Shown: positions 1 through 8,918 of the stretch, one piece after another
How the letters are laid out: each line of letters starts with the position of its first letter
How positions within the stretch are numbered: the stretch's first letter is position 1
Origin: Sphingobium xenophagum NBRC 107872
Lineage (GTDB): Bacteria; Pseudomonadota; Alphaproteobacteria; Sphingomonadales; Sphingomonadaceae
Direction of reading: 5' to 3'
Length of the DNA: 37,073 bases
NCBI RefSeq assembly: GCF_000367345.1
Contig: NZ_BARE01000044.1
Location: forward strand, 1-37,073
Translations under genes and position numbers: made by a program
Notes under the pieces: model-generated
What the model saw: the letters and a program-made list of their open reading frames with translations, nothing else
The model's database searches: none
What the model was told of the DNA's origin: nothing

Positions 1-351
1 CCAAAGTGCGACAAAATCTCATTCGTATGATCGTTGACGTCGACCAGATTCGCAAAGATTTTCTGGCCAATCAGATTATCGCGAGGCAGCAGAAGAAGGT
101 CGGCGTTTTCTGCCTTGTAGTAAGGGCGAATCCGGCAATTTCCGACAGTCTTCGATCCAAGGCATTATGAACCAGATCAAAACCAAGGATATCAAGTGGT
201 GATCTATGAACCCGCGATGCAGAAAGAGCCATTTTTCGGTTCGCGTGTGCTCCACGACCCCATGGCCTCCAAACAGGAATGCGACATCATCATCGCCAAC
301 CGCATGACTTCGAATAAGATCTTTACGCGGGATCTGTTCGGATCGGACTGA
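1..351 (+). pseudogene. UDP-glucose 6-dehydrogenase C-terminal remnant, frameshifted
   Basis: Three successive plus-strand frames together read like the C-terminal third of a UDP-glucose 6-dehydrogenase, the enzyme that makes UDP-glucuronate for exopolysaccharides. Frame 3 (from position 3 to about 136) carries QNLIRMIVDVDQIRKDF. Frame 2 (137 to about 192) carries NFRQSSIQGIMNQIKTKDI. Frame 1 (193-351) carries QVVIYEPAMQKEPFFGSR and ends with IIANR...FTRDLFGSD and a TGA. Each segment matches the expected family order, but at least two frameshifts separate them. The stretch between IIANR and FTRDLF is also several residues shorter than usual. The gene runs off the left edge, so whether the upstream part is intact cannot be seen. 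Sequencing error could explain one shift, but two shifts plus a deletion favour decay. Confidence 0.75.
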
Positions 352-425
352 TAACGATCCTTGCTGCAGTTGCAATTTCTGTCCATCATCATGGAATCGC
401 AGTCCAATATCGCATGGAGACGTTA

Positions 426-1181
426 ATGATCAGGCTTCCTCGCTTGCTTCGAAGGAAGCATTCCGCCGCGCAGGGCCATCAAAGCCATTCCGTCCGCGAT
501 TACCAAGCGCTCGTCCGCGCAAAGCTGAAATCCCTTCCCCACAACCCGACCTTGGCCCTGGCGCAGGCGATCGGCGCGCCGACAATGGCGGATTTTGTGT
601 CGATTGGCGATGGCCATGTTGCAGTTCTGCGGCATCATGGGCTGACCGACGGTATGACCGTCTATGATCTAGGCTGCGGCTGTGGCCGCACAGCACAGGC
701 GCTACGCCGCGCTGGATGGCACGGCGGCTATACCGGCGCGGACGTTGTGCAAGAACTGATCGACGAACTGGCCCGCCAATGTCCGGGCTATGATGTCCTG
801 CTCAACGTCGCCCCCCGGATTGTTGCGCCTGACGCCTCGCTCGACATAGTCTTCCACTGGTCGGTCTTCACCCATCTCTATCCAGGTGAGTCCTATCTTT
901 ATACCTTGGACGCCTTTCGTGCGTTGAAACCTGGTGGCAAGATGATCTTCTCCTTCTTCGAACTGGAAGAAGCCGAGCATGACCGAGTGTGGAATGCTAA
1001 TCTCGATCATCTACGCACCGGGCATCCTGCCGAACATCTGGATGCCTTCCTACACCGCGACTGGATCTGCCGCTTCGCCCGCGATGCGGGGTTTGCTTCG
1101 CCGCGCTTTACCGATGGGCATGACGACTCGGATCATCCACCCTTCTGGCAAAGCCTAGCCATACTGGAAAAACCAGCCTGA
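426..1181 (+). CDS. Class I SAM-dependent methyltransferase
   Basis: A predicted cytoplasmic protein of 251 residues with a Rossmann-fold methyltransferase core. The glycine-rich SAM-binding motif VYDLGCGCGR sits in the first half. A conserved-looking acidic strand end (YTGADV) follows, and the post-motif region ALKPGGKMIFSFFE is typical of class I enzymes. The acceptor substrate cannot be told from sequence. I prefer the ATG at 426 because GGAGA at 416-420 lies six bases upstream. An in-frame ATG at 414 overlaps that site and is less likely. The gene stands alone between a decayed UDP-glucose dehydrogenase and a transposase scrap, so it may be a survivor of an exopolysaccharide or glycan-modification cluster; that link is inference. 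Confidence 0.8.
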   Translation: MIRLPRLLRRKHSAAQGHQSHSVRDYQALVRAKLKSLPHNPTLALAQAIGAPTMADFVSIGDGHVAVLRHHGLTDGMTVYDLGCGCGRTAQALRRAGWHGGYTGADVVQELIDELARQCPGYDVLLNVAPRIVAPDASLDIVFHWSVFTHLYPGESYLYTLDAFRALKPGGKMIFSFFELEEAEHDRVWNANLDHLRTGHPAEHLDAFLHRDWICRFARDAGFASPRFTDGHDDSDHPPFWQSLAILEKPA

Positions 1182-1185
1182 TCTG

Positions 1186-1342
1186 CGCTATCCCAAAGTC
1201 GGCGCCACTTGCGGACCGTCTCGTGGCTGATGCCATAGCGCTTGGCCACGACACTAGCAGGTTGGGTAGCACGAGCAATTTCCGCTCGCACCGCGGGGGT
1301 GGTTCGGGACTGGGGATGATCTGCACCATCACGAAACCTCAT
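1186..1342 (-). pseudogene. IS481-type transposase N-terminal remnant (HTH only)
   Basis: The minus strand reads RTTPAVRAEIARATQPASV followed by VAKRYGISHETVRKWRR, the winged-helix/HTH start typical of IS481-family transposases. A plausible ATG lies at 1342. The similarity stops at about 1186, directly against the stop codon of the methyltransferase gene. The DDE catalytic domain, which should follow for more than 200 residues, is missing. I did not identify terminal inverted repeats. This is a truncated insertion-sequence scar and not a working element. Confidence 0.6.
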
Positions 1343-1527
1343 CACTAAGAGTGGAAGAGCGCCACGCGTGATCCGCAATAGCGCTACTTACGATGTCCCA
1401 ATGATAGGTCGCAAACCCGACATCTTACACCGTCCCGCAACGGCGTAGGCGAGCAACAGTTCCACGCCTCCCGTTTTACGCCGATTGGCATTAGAAGGGC
1501 GATCCTCATAGCCCATATCAAAGCATA
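1343..1527. other. Gap with no recognisable gene
   Basis: Between the transposase scrap and the deacetylase promoter I see no reading frame with convincing codon use and no RNA gene. Part of it is probably the outer end of the lost insertion sequence, but no clear terminal repeat was found. Confidence 0.4.
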
Positions 1528-1567
1528 TTGATGTATTGCCGGCAGACAGTCTATGGTACCGCTATCA
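1528..1567 (+). promoter_or_regulatory. Deacetylase promoter with LacI-type operator
   Basis: TTGATG (1528-1533) and TATGGT (1552-1557) are separated by 18 bases and each match the sigma-70 consensus at four of six positions. The 14-mer TGGTACCGCTATCA (1554-1567) overlaps the -10 and fits the LacI/GalR-family pattern TGNTANCGNTANCA exactly. The same pattern covers the -10 of the xylX promoter in this window, so a shared sugar-responsive repressor is likely. The start codon lies 33 bases downstream. Promoter function is inferred from sequence only. Confidence 0.6.
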
Positions 1568-1600
1568 GAATCGATAAGCTGCTTGATCGAGGGGATGATA

Positions 1601-2389
1601 ATGAAAAGATTTTTGGCGCTCGCGCTGAGTCTGGTGTGCGGCGTGTCTGCGGCGTCGGCAAATGAATGGCCCAATGGGGCCAAGGCGGCCATTGTGCTGA
1701 CATATGACGATGCGCTGGATTCCCAACTCGACAACGCCGTGCCGGTACTGGACGAGGCCGGGTTCAAGGCCACCTTCTTCCTCGCCAGCGTAAAACCCTC
1801 CGCGCTGTCGCGTTGGCGCGATGTGGCGAAAGAGGGACACGAACTTGGTAACCATACCAAATATCATGCCTGCCCAGCTTCCAGCAACGCCACCGATCTC
1901 AGCCACACATCCAACGTCTATACAACCGAGCAGATGCTGAAGGAGATTGAGGAACAGAATGTGTTTCTGACCTCGCTGGATGGCAAGTCGACCCATGGGT
2001 TCGCGTCGCCATGCGGTCAAACCCTGGCAGGCGGCGTGAATTATCTGGAGGCGTTGCGGGACGCAAAGCTGGTGACATATGTGCGCGGCGTCTACACATC
2101 GCCCGAGAATTTGCGCGCCGACGTCGCAAAGATGGACCCAATGCGCATGCCCTCGCGCGGGTTCGAAGAGGGCGTCACGGGCGCAAAGCTGATCGAGTTC
2201 GCCAAGGAGGCGGAAGCCGGTGGCGGCATGGCCGTCTATCTGTTCCATGGTGTCGGCGGCGATTATCTTCAGGTTTCCAAAGCGGCACACCGCGAACTGA
2301 TCGACTGGCTCGCCGCCCATCGCAGCGATGTCTGGGTGACCACCCTGCAGGGCGCACTGGACTGGGCCAAGGCGCATCCAAACCCCTGA
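1601..2389 (+). CDS. Secreted polysaccharide deacetylase (CE4/NodB-like)
   Basis: The 262-residue product has a Sec signal peptide with probable cleavage after residue 20 (SAASA/NEW) and a NodB-homology domain. The metal and catalytic Asp pair is in LTYDD (D36, D37). The metal-binding histidines are in HTKYH (H85, H89), an ASPCG loop follows, and LFHGVGGD lies near the end. Such enzymes remove acetyl groups from xylan or other glycans in the periplasm or outside the cell. Among side-chain hydrolases, acetylxylan esterase activity is the best guess, but chitooligosaccharide or peptidoglycan deacetylation cannot be excluded. I chose the ATG at 1601 because GAGGGG (1589-1594) sits six bases upstream; ATG 1595 abuts this site. 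A LacI-type operator upstream suggests co-control with the xylose operon. Confidence 0.8.
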   Translation: MKRFLALALSLVCGVSAASANEWPNGAKAAIVLTYDDALDSQLDNAVPVLDEAGFKATFFLASVKPSALSRWRDVAKEGHELGNHTKYHACPASSNATDLSHTSNVYTTEQMLKEIEEQNVFLTSLDGKSTHGFASPCGQTLAGGVNYLEALRDAKLVTYVRGVYTSPENLRADVAKMDPMRMPSRGFEEGVTGAKLIEFAKEAEAGGGMAVYLFHGVGGDYLQVSKAAHRELIDWLAAHRSDVWVTTLQGALDWAKAHPNP

Positions 2390-2615
2390 AATAGAGCGCC
2401 CCATCAACGGCTCGCGGGGGACGGAGGCAACATAATTGGGTGCGCAAGAGGCTACCATAGCAGCCGTTATCACGGGAATGCATGTGATTGGCCGGAACGG
2501 TTCAAACTCCGCCCCCCCTCCCGGCTGTGCGACGCAATGACATATGGCAGCGTGGTACGCTGGACTGTGCCGTCCATCGACCTGCCTGGACACACCAAAT
2601 GAAACGGAGATGACG
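2390..2615. other. Intergenic region before GH43 gene
   Basis: This stretch of 226 bases holds no convincing gene. A single half-site resembling the xyl-type operator (CGTTATCA, around 2463-2470) is present without its partner half, so I do not call an operator. The GH43 gene may have its own weak promoter here or be read through from the deacetylase gene. Confidence 0.35.
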
Positions 2616-4310
2616 ATGATCAGGCTAACCGCCCTTGCGACCATCGCATTCACCACCGTTCTGCCTCAGAGCGCCGCCGCCGGGGACGCACGCTTTGACT
2701 ATTTCAGTTATGCCGGTCGCAGTCAGGAAAGAATTACGCTGGGGCCAAGGCAATATCGCAACCCGATCTTGTCAGGCTATGCACCGGATCCAAGCATCGT
2801 CCGCGTAGGGCGGGACTATTATCTGGTCAATTCCAGCTTCACCAACTTTCCCGGCCTACCGATCTATCACTCTGGCGATCTGGTGACGTGGCGCCAGATT
2901 GGTAACGCCATAAGCCGTTTCGGCCAGTTCGATTTTTCAAATCAATGGGTTTCGGGCGGCATCATGGCGCCTGACATCTCCTATCATAACGGCACCTTCT
3001 ACATCGTCTCGACAAATAACCGCAATTTCGTGATTACGGCAAAATCTCCGCAAGGCCCCTGGTCGGATCCGGTGTGGCTGGATTTTGACGGGATTGACCC
3101 GTCATTATTCTGGGATGAGGATGGAACGGCCTACATTGTAAACAATGGCCCGCCAGACGGCCCTGCAAAATTTCCCGGACACCGGGTTCTATGGCTTCAG
3201 GTATTCGACCCGGTTGCCAAAACGACGGTCGGGCCGCGCATCCCCCTGGTAGGGGGCGGGGAAAATCCGCCGCATCTGTTCTGGCCAGAGGGGCCGCACA
3301 TTTTCAAAAAAGATGGATGGTATTATCTGATTGCTGCCGAGGGCGGCACAGGGCCGGACGAGAAACATTCCCAAATCGTTTTCCGCAGTCGCATGATCGG
3401 CGGGCCTTATGAGGCCTTCGAGGGCAATCCGATCCTTACGCAGGCCGATCTGCCGGCGACGCGGCCCCACCCGGTCGAAGCCGCCGGTCATGCAAAGTTC
3501 GTTACCACGCCGTCAGGTGACTGGTGGGCGGTCTTTCTGGCAGCCCGCGCCTACGCGCCAACCTTCTATAATATCGGGCGGGAAACCTATCTGTTGCCCG
3601 TCAACTGGTCGGCCGACGGATGGCCCACCATATTGCCACATGGGACAGCAATCCCTTTCGCTCTGGACAAGCCAGCATCGGCGGGCGCGACTGAACCCGG
3701 CGCACCGCAGAATGGCGATTTCTCCTTTGTCGACAATTTCGACGAAAAGCGTCTGGGTCTGGGCTGGATGGGCATTCGCGTACCGGCCAAGTCCTTTTAC
3801 GATCTTAGTGAAGGCCGCCTGATCCTGGCGCCGGGTCATCGCTTCGGCGATCTTTCCGCAGCGCCAGCCTTCATTGCGCGCAAACAGGCGCACGCGACGG
3901 CAGAAGTATCGACCGCGCTGGACTATGAGCCTGACCATGAAGGCGACCGTGCAGGCCTCGTCGCGCTGCAAAGCGATAATGCCTATCTCTTTCTCGGCGT
4001 GATCAAAAGTCAGGGCAAGCGGCAGATTGCCGTCATGCGCTGCGAAACGGCGGGCGATCCGCAGGCCGGGAAGGCTGTTTCGTCGGTGGTCCTGCCACGC
4101 GGGGCACGGACAGTCCGGCTCAAGCTGACAATCGACGGTGGAGCGCTCAGCGCATCCTATGCCTGGGGCAGGTCGGGATGGAGGCCTTTGCAGACAGGTG
4201 GGGACGCAACGTTCCTCAGCACGAAAAAGGCGGGAGGCTTTGTTGGCACGATGATCGGATTGGCGAACGAAACCAATCGGTCGAACCACCCTGCCCCCGC
4301 CGCACCTTAG
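2616..4310 (+). CDS. GH43 beta-xylosidase / alpha-L-arabinofuranosidase
   Basis: The 564-residue protein has a Sec signal peptide (cleavage near QSAAA/GD) and an N-terminal five-bladed GH43 domain. The three expected acidic residues are visible: the base Asp in GYAPDPSIV, the pKa-modulating Asp in DGIDPSLF and the acid Glu in FWPEGPHIF. A C-terminal concanavalin-like module, starting around FVDNFDEKRLGLGW, is typical of beta-xylosidase-type GH43 enzymes. It should release xylose or arabinose from xylooligosaccharides or arabinan in the periplasm. The ATG at 2616 has GGAG six bases upstream; ATG 2610 touches that site and is less likely. It follows the deacetylase gene on the same strand and converges with the GH39 gene. 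The exact activity within the family cannot be told from sequence. Confidence 0.88.
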   Translation: MIRLTALATIAFTTVLPQSAAAGDARFDYFSYAGRSQERITLGPRQYRNPILSGYAPDPSIVRVGRDYYLVNSSFTNFPGLPIYHSGDLVTWRQIGNAISRFGQFDFSNQWVSGGIMAPDISYHNGTFYIVSTNNRNFVITAKSPQGPWSDPVWLDFDGIDPSLFWDEDGTAYIVNNGPPDGPAKFPGHRVLWLQVFDPVAKTTVGPRIPLVGGGENPPHLFWPEGPHIFKKDGWYYLIAAEGGTGPDEKHSQIVFRSRMIGGPYEAFEGNPILTQADLPATRPHPVEAAGHAKFVTTPSGDWWAVFLAARAYAPTFYNIGRETYLLPVNWSADGWPTILPHGTAIPFALDKPASAGATEPGAPQNGDFSFVDNFDEKRLGLGWMGIRVPAKSFYDLSEGRLILAPGHRFGDLSAAPAFIARKQAHATAEVSTALDYEPDHEGDRAGLVALQSDNAYLFLGVIKSQGKRQIAVMRCETAGDPQAGKAVSSVVLPRGARTVRLKLTIDGGALSASYAWGRSGWRPLQTGGDATFLSTKKAGGFVGTMIGLANETNRSNHPAPAAP

Positions 4311-4420
4311 GCATATCGCTCGCGGCCGTCACTCTCGGTCCATCCGTCGCCTGTTGGCCATTTCACGCAGAATATGCGCGGGGGTCGTCGTCTCGGCCAG
4401 CGGCATAGACCCATCCTGGT

Positions 4421-4460
4421 TCGGACAGGTTTTGAACTTTCGCAGTCCAAACCTGTCCGA
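4421..4460. terminator. Hairpin between convergent GH43 and GH39 genes
   Basis: TCGGACAGGTTT (4421-4432) is exactly complementary to AAACCTGTCCGA (4449-4460), leaving a 16-base loop that can pair further. It lies between two converging genes and could end transcription from both sides. No clear T-run follows on either strand, so an intrinsic terminator is only moderately supported. The rest of 4311-4579 shows no gene. Confidence 0.5.
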
Positions 4461-4579
4461 GCCTCATGAAGGCCGCGCAAATCTGCGCTATCACCCGAAA
4501 AACGTCTGATCGAGGCCGATAGCCCGTCCTTCCTTGTCGGGGACGTCCTAAAACGGGTGCCGGATCAAAGCCGCGATGG

Positions 4580-6157
4580 TCAGTTACCTGCTCTCTCAAG
4601 CTTCACCAGCAATACATCATTGCTTCGGAGCGGAATGCTGCGGCGCATGCCGCCATCTGCGCCCACCTTGACAGTCTGGTCGATCTCCGGCGCGTCGCTG
4701 GTCAGACCCTGCAAAGTGCTGATCTGGTCCGACGTCAATTTGTCAGGGCGGCCCCATTCCATATATTGCGTATAGGGGTCATTGGCCTTGTAACCAGTGC
4801 GATAGACCCGCAACCTGTAGCTGCCCGGCTTGAGCGAAGAGAGTTTCAGGTCAACCGGCGCCAGATTCGTCGCTGGATGGACCTTAGTGAAATAGGGGCG
4901 GTTGCTCTCTTTCTGGTCGGGGATCGTATAATTCCAGATCACCCCGGCGAAATTGTCTCCATCGCGCGTCAGCCAGGATTCCTGGTCGCTGTTGCGCAAC
5001 TCCTGCGAACCCAGCGCATGCAGATATTTATAGGCGAAGAAGGCAGATTTGCGGATGCCTTCCCGGTTGACGAGGCCAAAGCCGCCATGGAATGGCGTCG
5101 GCGGCGGACCGGCTTCCTCGAACAGATCGGAATAGACCCAGTAGCTCATCGACTGGGCGTCCTTTTCCGTCCCTTTCAGCTTGTTGAGGATGAAGGGAGC
5201 GCTCAGATAGGCATCGTGAATGGGGTCACGCGGATTATAGCTGGTGCTCCATTCCGTAATGTAGAGCGGCAGACCCGGCTTGGATGACGCATCAATCTGG
5301 CTGCGCGCCCTGCGTATATCGCCGATCACGGCATTTCGATCGGGCACCAGCTTGTTGTCGCCCTGGCCCTTTTCGTCGAGGAAGCCCCCCGCGACACCAT
5401 AGGTGTGGGTAGCGATGAAATCGACAGGGAGCTTGTTCGCGTCGGCATAGGCGATGAATTCGGGAATCCATGCGACGCCTGCGGTAGCCGGACCGCCAAC
5501 TTTCAGCGCGGGGTTTACGCCCCTTATGGCCTTCACCGTTTCCCCGTAGAGACGAAAATAGGCCTGCTGGTCGGCATTGACCCAGAACCCGTCGAGATTT
5601 GGCTCGTTCCACATTTCGAAGCGCCAGCTTTCGACCTCTTTCCTGCCGAAATTGGCTTCCAGATTCTGGACGAATGCCGTGATGAAGTCGGACCATTTCT
5701 TCCAGTCCTTGGGCGGCGACACATTGCCCCGCCAGTAGAAGATGGTGCGGTCCTGCGACGCCAGATCCTTGGGCATGAAGCTTACTTCGATCATCGGCTT
5801 GAAACCGGCCTTCAGCACCTCGCGGTACACCTGGTTGACCCGGTCGAAATTATAATAGGGCCGTCCGTCAATCTCGCGATAAGCATCCGTATATTCGGTA
5901 AAAATGCCGTGGAAGCGGATATATTCGAAACCAGTCTCGTCATGCACCAGGCGCATCTGGTCCTGATTTTCCTTGCGCAGCAACAGCCCTGCATGACCCG
6001 AACCCACGCAATCCCGCCATACCGTGCTCATAGGCCCGGAAATCGACTTCATGTTGGCAGAAATTGTGCGCGTGCCCTGTGCCGACGCCTGCGCGGACGT
6101 TAGCGAGACTATTGCAGCCATCGTCGCGACCGTTATTTTCCCGGCGAGAGATTTCAT
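4580..6157 (-). CDS. GH39 beta-xylosidase, secreted
   Basis: The 525-residue product has a Sec signal peptide (cleavage near AQASA/Q) and a GH39 (beta/alpha)8 domain of the clan GH-A type. The acid/base Glu is E185 in FEMWNEPN and the nucleophile is E302 in YITEWSTSY. A small beta-domain (SLKPGSYRLRVYRTG) closes the protein, as in known beta-xylosidases of this family. It would release xylose from the non-reducing ends of xylooligosaccharides in the periplasm. The ATG at 6157 is preceded by AAAGG nine bases upstream. It is the last gene of the minus-strand series that starts with the TonB receptor, 62 bases after the GH2 gene. It is not closely similar to other genes in the window. Confidence 0.9.
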   Translation of the reverse strand: MKSLAGKITVATMAAIVSLTSAQASAQGTRTISANMKSISGPMSTVWRDCVGSGHAGLLLRKENQDQMRLVHDETGFEYIRFHGIFTEYTDAYREIDGRPYYNFDRVNQVYREVLKAGFKPMIEVSFMPKDLASQDRTIFYWRGNVSPPKDWKKWSDFITAFVQNLEANFGRKEVESWRFEMWNEPNLDGFWVNADQQAYFRLYGETVKAIRGVNPALKVGGPATAGVAWIPEFIAYADANKLPVDFIATHTYGVAGGFLDEKGQGDNKLVPDRNAVIGDIRRARSQIDASSKPGLPLYITEWSTSYNPRDPIHDAYLSAPFILNKLKGTEKDAQSMSYWVYSDLFEEAGPPPTPFHGGFGLVNREGIRKSAFFAYKYLHALGSQELRNSDQESWLTRDGDNFAGVIWNYTIPDQKESNRPYFTKVHPATNLAPVDLKLSSLKPGSYRLRVYRTGYKANDPYTQYMEWGRPDKLTSDQISTLQGLTSDAPEIDQTVKVGADGGMRRSIPLRSNDVLLVKLERAGN

Positions 6158-6219
6158 TGGAAAGTGCCTTTCATTCATTCTGAACTGAAAGAGAAAATCT
6201 CTCTTCCCTGTTGCCAAGC

Positions 6220-8850
6220 CTACATCGCGCCGATGATGCGGATGTCGGCAACACCCGCAGCAGCGCCAGCCGGCGCCATGATTTTCATCCGCAGGCGCGA
6301 TCCGACGACCCGTTTCACATCGATGATCCGCTTCTCTGCCGTCTCAGTGGTTGCCGATTGATCGGCCACGACGACCCACTGTCCATTCTGATCTTCCACT
6401 TCAGCGACGAAGCGATAGTTGCCGGGCTGCGGGAAAATGATTTCCAGCTTTCGGAACTGCAGAATCTTTTCCGGACTGACCGAAACCCATGGCGCATCAT
6501 CGCCCTTCGCCGCCATCCACGACGTTCCCGGATCGCCGTCATTGACCAGTCGGGATGAATGCCCCTGTTCACTGGAACTCGCGCCTGTCGGGTTATCCTT
6601 CCCAAAACTGGCATCGGGTGCGAACATGAATTCAGCGTCGGTTCGCTTGGCTTCGGTATAAGGTCGATCGGGCGCAATCGGCGTTACTCCGGGGACGAAT
6701 GCCGGTCCGCCGATCGTTTCGATCGTCAGTATTGCGTCCTTGAGGCCGGGCGAACGGGCGCGCAAAATACTCTTCCCCGATTGCCAGCTCCGCATCGTGA
6801 TGGCCGCCTGCCCATCGCGGATGGGAATGTCGCTGTCAGGCGCAAAGCGGATCGTCCGGCCGGTGGGCAATTCGCCCGGCCCCGATTCGATCGACAGCGT
6901 TACAGGCGGGCTGTTGCTCAGCGCGCGGCCCTGCGCGTCGAGCACGGTGACAACCACATGCACGTCATCGGTCCCATCGGCCCGTTCGATTACTGCGCTG
7001 TTAGACGTCAGGCGCAGCGCCGCTGGCTCACCTTGTACAGGCCATTGGGGCGGCGCGACGCCGCGATAGGCCTGACGGTACCAATAATAGCTGCGTTTGG
7101 GCAGGCGGGCATAGTCGACCACCCCCATGGATCCGAATTTGCGTCCCACGATGGAGCCGTGATCAAACCCGGCCCAGACAGCTTCACCCGACCGCCACCC
7201 TAGGCGCCAGGGGTAATCCCCTTCCCCCTCCGCCGCGCCGGGCGTTCTGGGCAAGTCGCCCCAGCCTGGATCGAATTCGCCGGGCCTATCCAGCATGGTG
7301 GAGCCATATTCCGACACCATGTTGGGAATGCCCGGATTGGGGAAAAGCGCAGCCCCGTCGCCATTATAACCGGCCACATCGCCCAGCTTGTCGATCTCAC
7401 CGCGCTGCGCGCCACCGATTGCGGCGGGCCTTGCAGGATCAAGCTTATGGCTCAACGCGACCAGATCCTTCAGGAAATGCCGCACCTCCGGCATGACCTC
7501 GCCCGCCGAGAAGAATGGCTCGTTGCTCATGCTCCAGGCGATGACCGACGGATGATTGCGGGAAATGCGGATCATCTCCCCCAACTGCTGCTTGACGCTC
7601 TCTTCAAAGCCCGCCTTGTATCTGGGATCGACCGGGTAGGCGCTGGACATCCAGCTTCCGTCAGGCCCGAAACCGCCAATCCCCCAGAACGACGCTTCGG
7701 ACCAGAACAACATGCCGATCTGGTCGGTTGCCTCGGCGAAGTGGGGATCGTGGGGATAGTGCGAACCGCGGATGAAATCGAAACCGGCATCCTTCATCAT
7801 TTGCACGTCGCGTTCCATGGCGCGGTTGGACACGGCATCGCCCCAACCAGCCTGGTCCTGATGCACGTTCGCGCCCTTCAAATAGCGGTGTTTCCCGTTC
7901 AGGAAAAAACCGCGATCGGCGGTCCATTCGAACCAGCGGAACCCGAATGGCGTTTCGTATCGATCCACCCGCCGGCCATTGGCCAGCACCGTGGTCACCG
8001 CCTTGTAGAGGATGGGTGTTTCCGGGCTCCAAAGTGCTGGAGCCGTGATCGGCCCGGACGACTGGCTCAACGTGGCGAGCGCACCGGCTTCAAGCCGCCG
8101 TCCGCGATCGTTCATCGTTGCAACGATCTTGCCGGCCGGATCGTGGATATCGGTGCGCAGCGATACGGTCACGGCCTTGCCGCCATCATTGCGCACTTCG
8201 GTATCGATCGCAACGCTGCCGCTTCGTTCAGACAGTGCAGGCGTCGTCACCCTGGTGCCGTACCAGGCGACGTGCACCGGATCGGTCGTCACCAGCCAGA
8301 CGTCTCGATAAATGCCACCCTGAAACACATGCTCGCCCGCTCGTGGGGCGAGGGTCGGGTCCCATAGATTGTTGACGCGCACCGCGATGCTATTCTCGCC
8401 GGTCCTCACGGCCGATGTTATGTCGACGGAAAAGCCGGTATAGCCGCCGCGATGACGCCCGACAGGGATGCCGTTGACGAAGATTTCAGCGTCCTGAAAG
8501 GCACCCTCAAATTCCAGGGCGATCCGTCGGCCGCGCCATGCGGCGGGCACGGTCAGACGTTTCCGATACCAACCATAGCCGGTGTAGAACTGGGACGCCT
8601 GGAAATATGGGATGCCAAAGCTGTGCGGCAGGCCAATAGGCTGCCACGCACGATCGTCATATCCCGCCTCCTTGGCACCGGGCGCATCGCCAATTTGGAA
8701 GCGCCAGTCGGCGTTGAAATTGCTGCGCAGGCGCGCGATCGACGCCGGCCTTTCCTCACCGGGGCGACTGGCGGCCTGCACCGACATGACCGTAGCCATG
8801 CCAAGAAACGCCGCTGCTGGCGGCGTCAACCATTTCCTTAGTCGATTCAT
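6220..8850 (-). CDS. GH2 beta-galactosidase-like enzyme with C-terminal discoidin-like module
   Basis: The 876-residue protein has a Sec signal peptide and the usual GH2 order: a jelly-roll sugar-binding domain (GWYRKRLTVPAAWRGRRIAL), an Ig-like domain and a TIM barrel. The acid/base Glu is in AWSMSNEPF and the nucleophile Glu in NMVSEYGST. An Ig-like domain (LTSNSAVIERADGTDDVHVV) follows the barrel. The last 130 residues or so (SRLVNDGDPGTSWMA to SRLRMKIMAP) look like an F5/8 type C/CBM32-like module that could hold the enzyme on a glycan. The activity may be beta-galactosidase, but GH2 also contains beta-glucuronidases and arabinosidases. GGAGAGG just upstream supports the ATG at 8850. It sits 68 bases after the exported-protein gene and 62 bases before GH39, so one operon is likely. 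Confidence 0.85.
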   Translation of the reverse strand: MNRLRKWLTPPAAAFLGMATVMSVQAASRPGEERPASIARLRSNFNADWRFQIGDAPGAKEAGYDDRAWQPIGLPHSFGIPYFQASQFYTGYGWYRKRLTVPAAWRGRRIALEFEGAFQDAEIFVNGIPVGRHRGGYTGFSVDITSAVRTGENSIAVRVNNLWDPTLAPRAGEHVFQGGIYRDVWLVTTDPVHVAWYGTRVTTPALSERSGSVAIDTEVRNDGGKAVTVSLRTDIHDPAGKIVATMNDRGRRLEAGALATLSQSSGPITAPALWSPETPILYKAVTTVLANGRRVDRYETPFGFRWFEWTADRGFFLNGKHRYLKGANVHQDQAGWGDAVSNRAMERDVQMMKDAGFDFIRGSHYPHDPHFAEATDQIGMLFWSEASFWGIGGFGPDGSWMSSAYPVDPRYKAGFEESVKQQLGEMIRISRNHPSVIAWSMSNEPFFSAGEVMPEVRHFLKDLVALSHKLDPARPAAIGGAQRGEIDKLGDVAGYNGDGAALFPNPGIPNMVSEYGSTMLDRPGEFDPGWGDLPRTPGAAEGEGDYPWRLGWRSGEAVWAGFDHGSIVGRKFGSMGVVDYARLPKRSYYWYRQAYRGVAPPQWPVQGEPAALRLTSNSAVIERADGTDDVHVVVTVLDAQGRALSNSPPVTLSIESGPGELPTGRTIRFAPDSDIPIRDGQAAITMRSWQSGKSILRARSPGLKDAILTIETIGGPAFVPGVTPIAPDRPYTEAKRTDAEFMFAPDASFGKDNPTGASSSEQGHSSRLVNDGDPGTSWMAAKGDDAPWVSVSPEKILQFRKLEIIFPQPGNYRFVAEVEDQNGQWVVVADQSATTETAEKRIIDVKRVVGSRLRMKIMAPAGAAAGVADIRIIGAM

Positions 8851-8918
8851 CGGCCTCTCCGCCGCGGATGGCAGAACGCCTGAAGGAGCGGGCGCAGCCA
8901 ACCAGAGTGTGGACCGCT

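Noticed and set aside
2455..2475. Possible third xyl-type operator before GH43
   Set aside because: Only the right half (CGTTATCA) fits; the left half does not match, so I do not call it.
2480..2540. GGTTCAAACTCC, similar to a tRNA T-loop
   Set aside because: The flanking bases do not form a T-stem, and no acceptor or anticodon arm can be drawn.
1565..2656. 363-codon minus-strand frame opposite the deacetylase
   Set aside because: The plus-strand deacetylase has all family motifs, a signal peptide and a promoter; the antisense frame has none.
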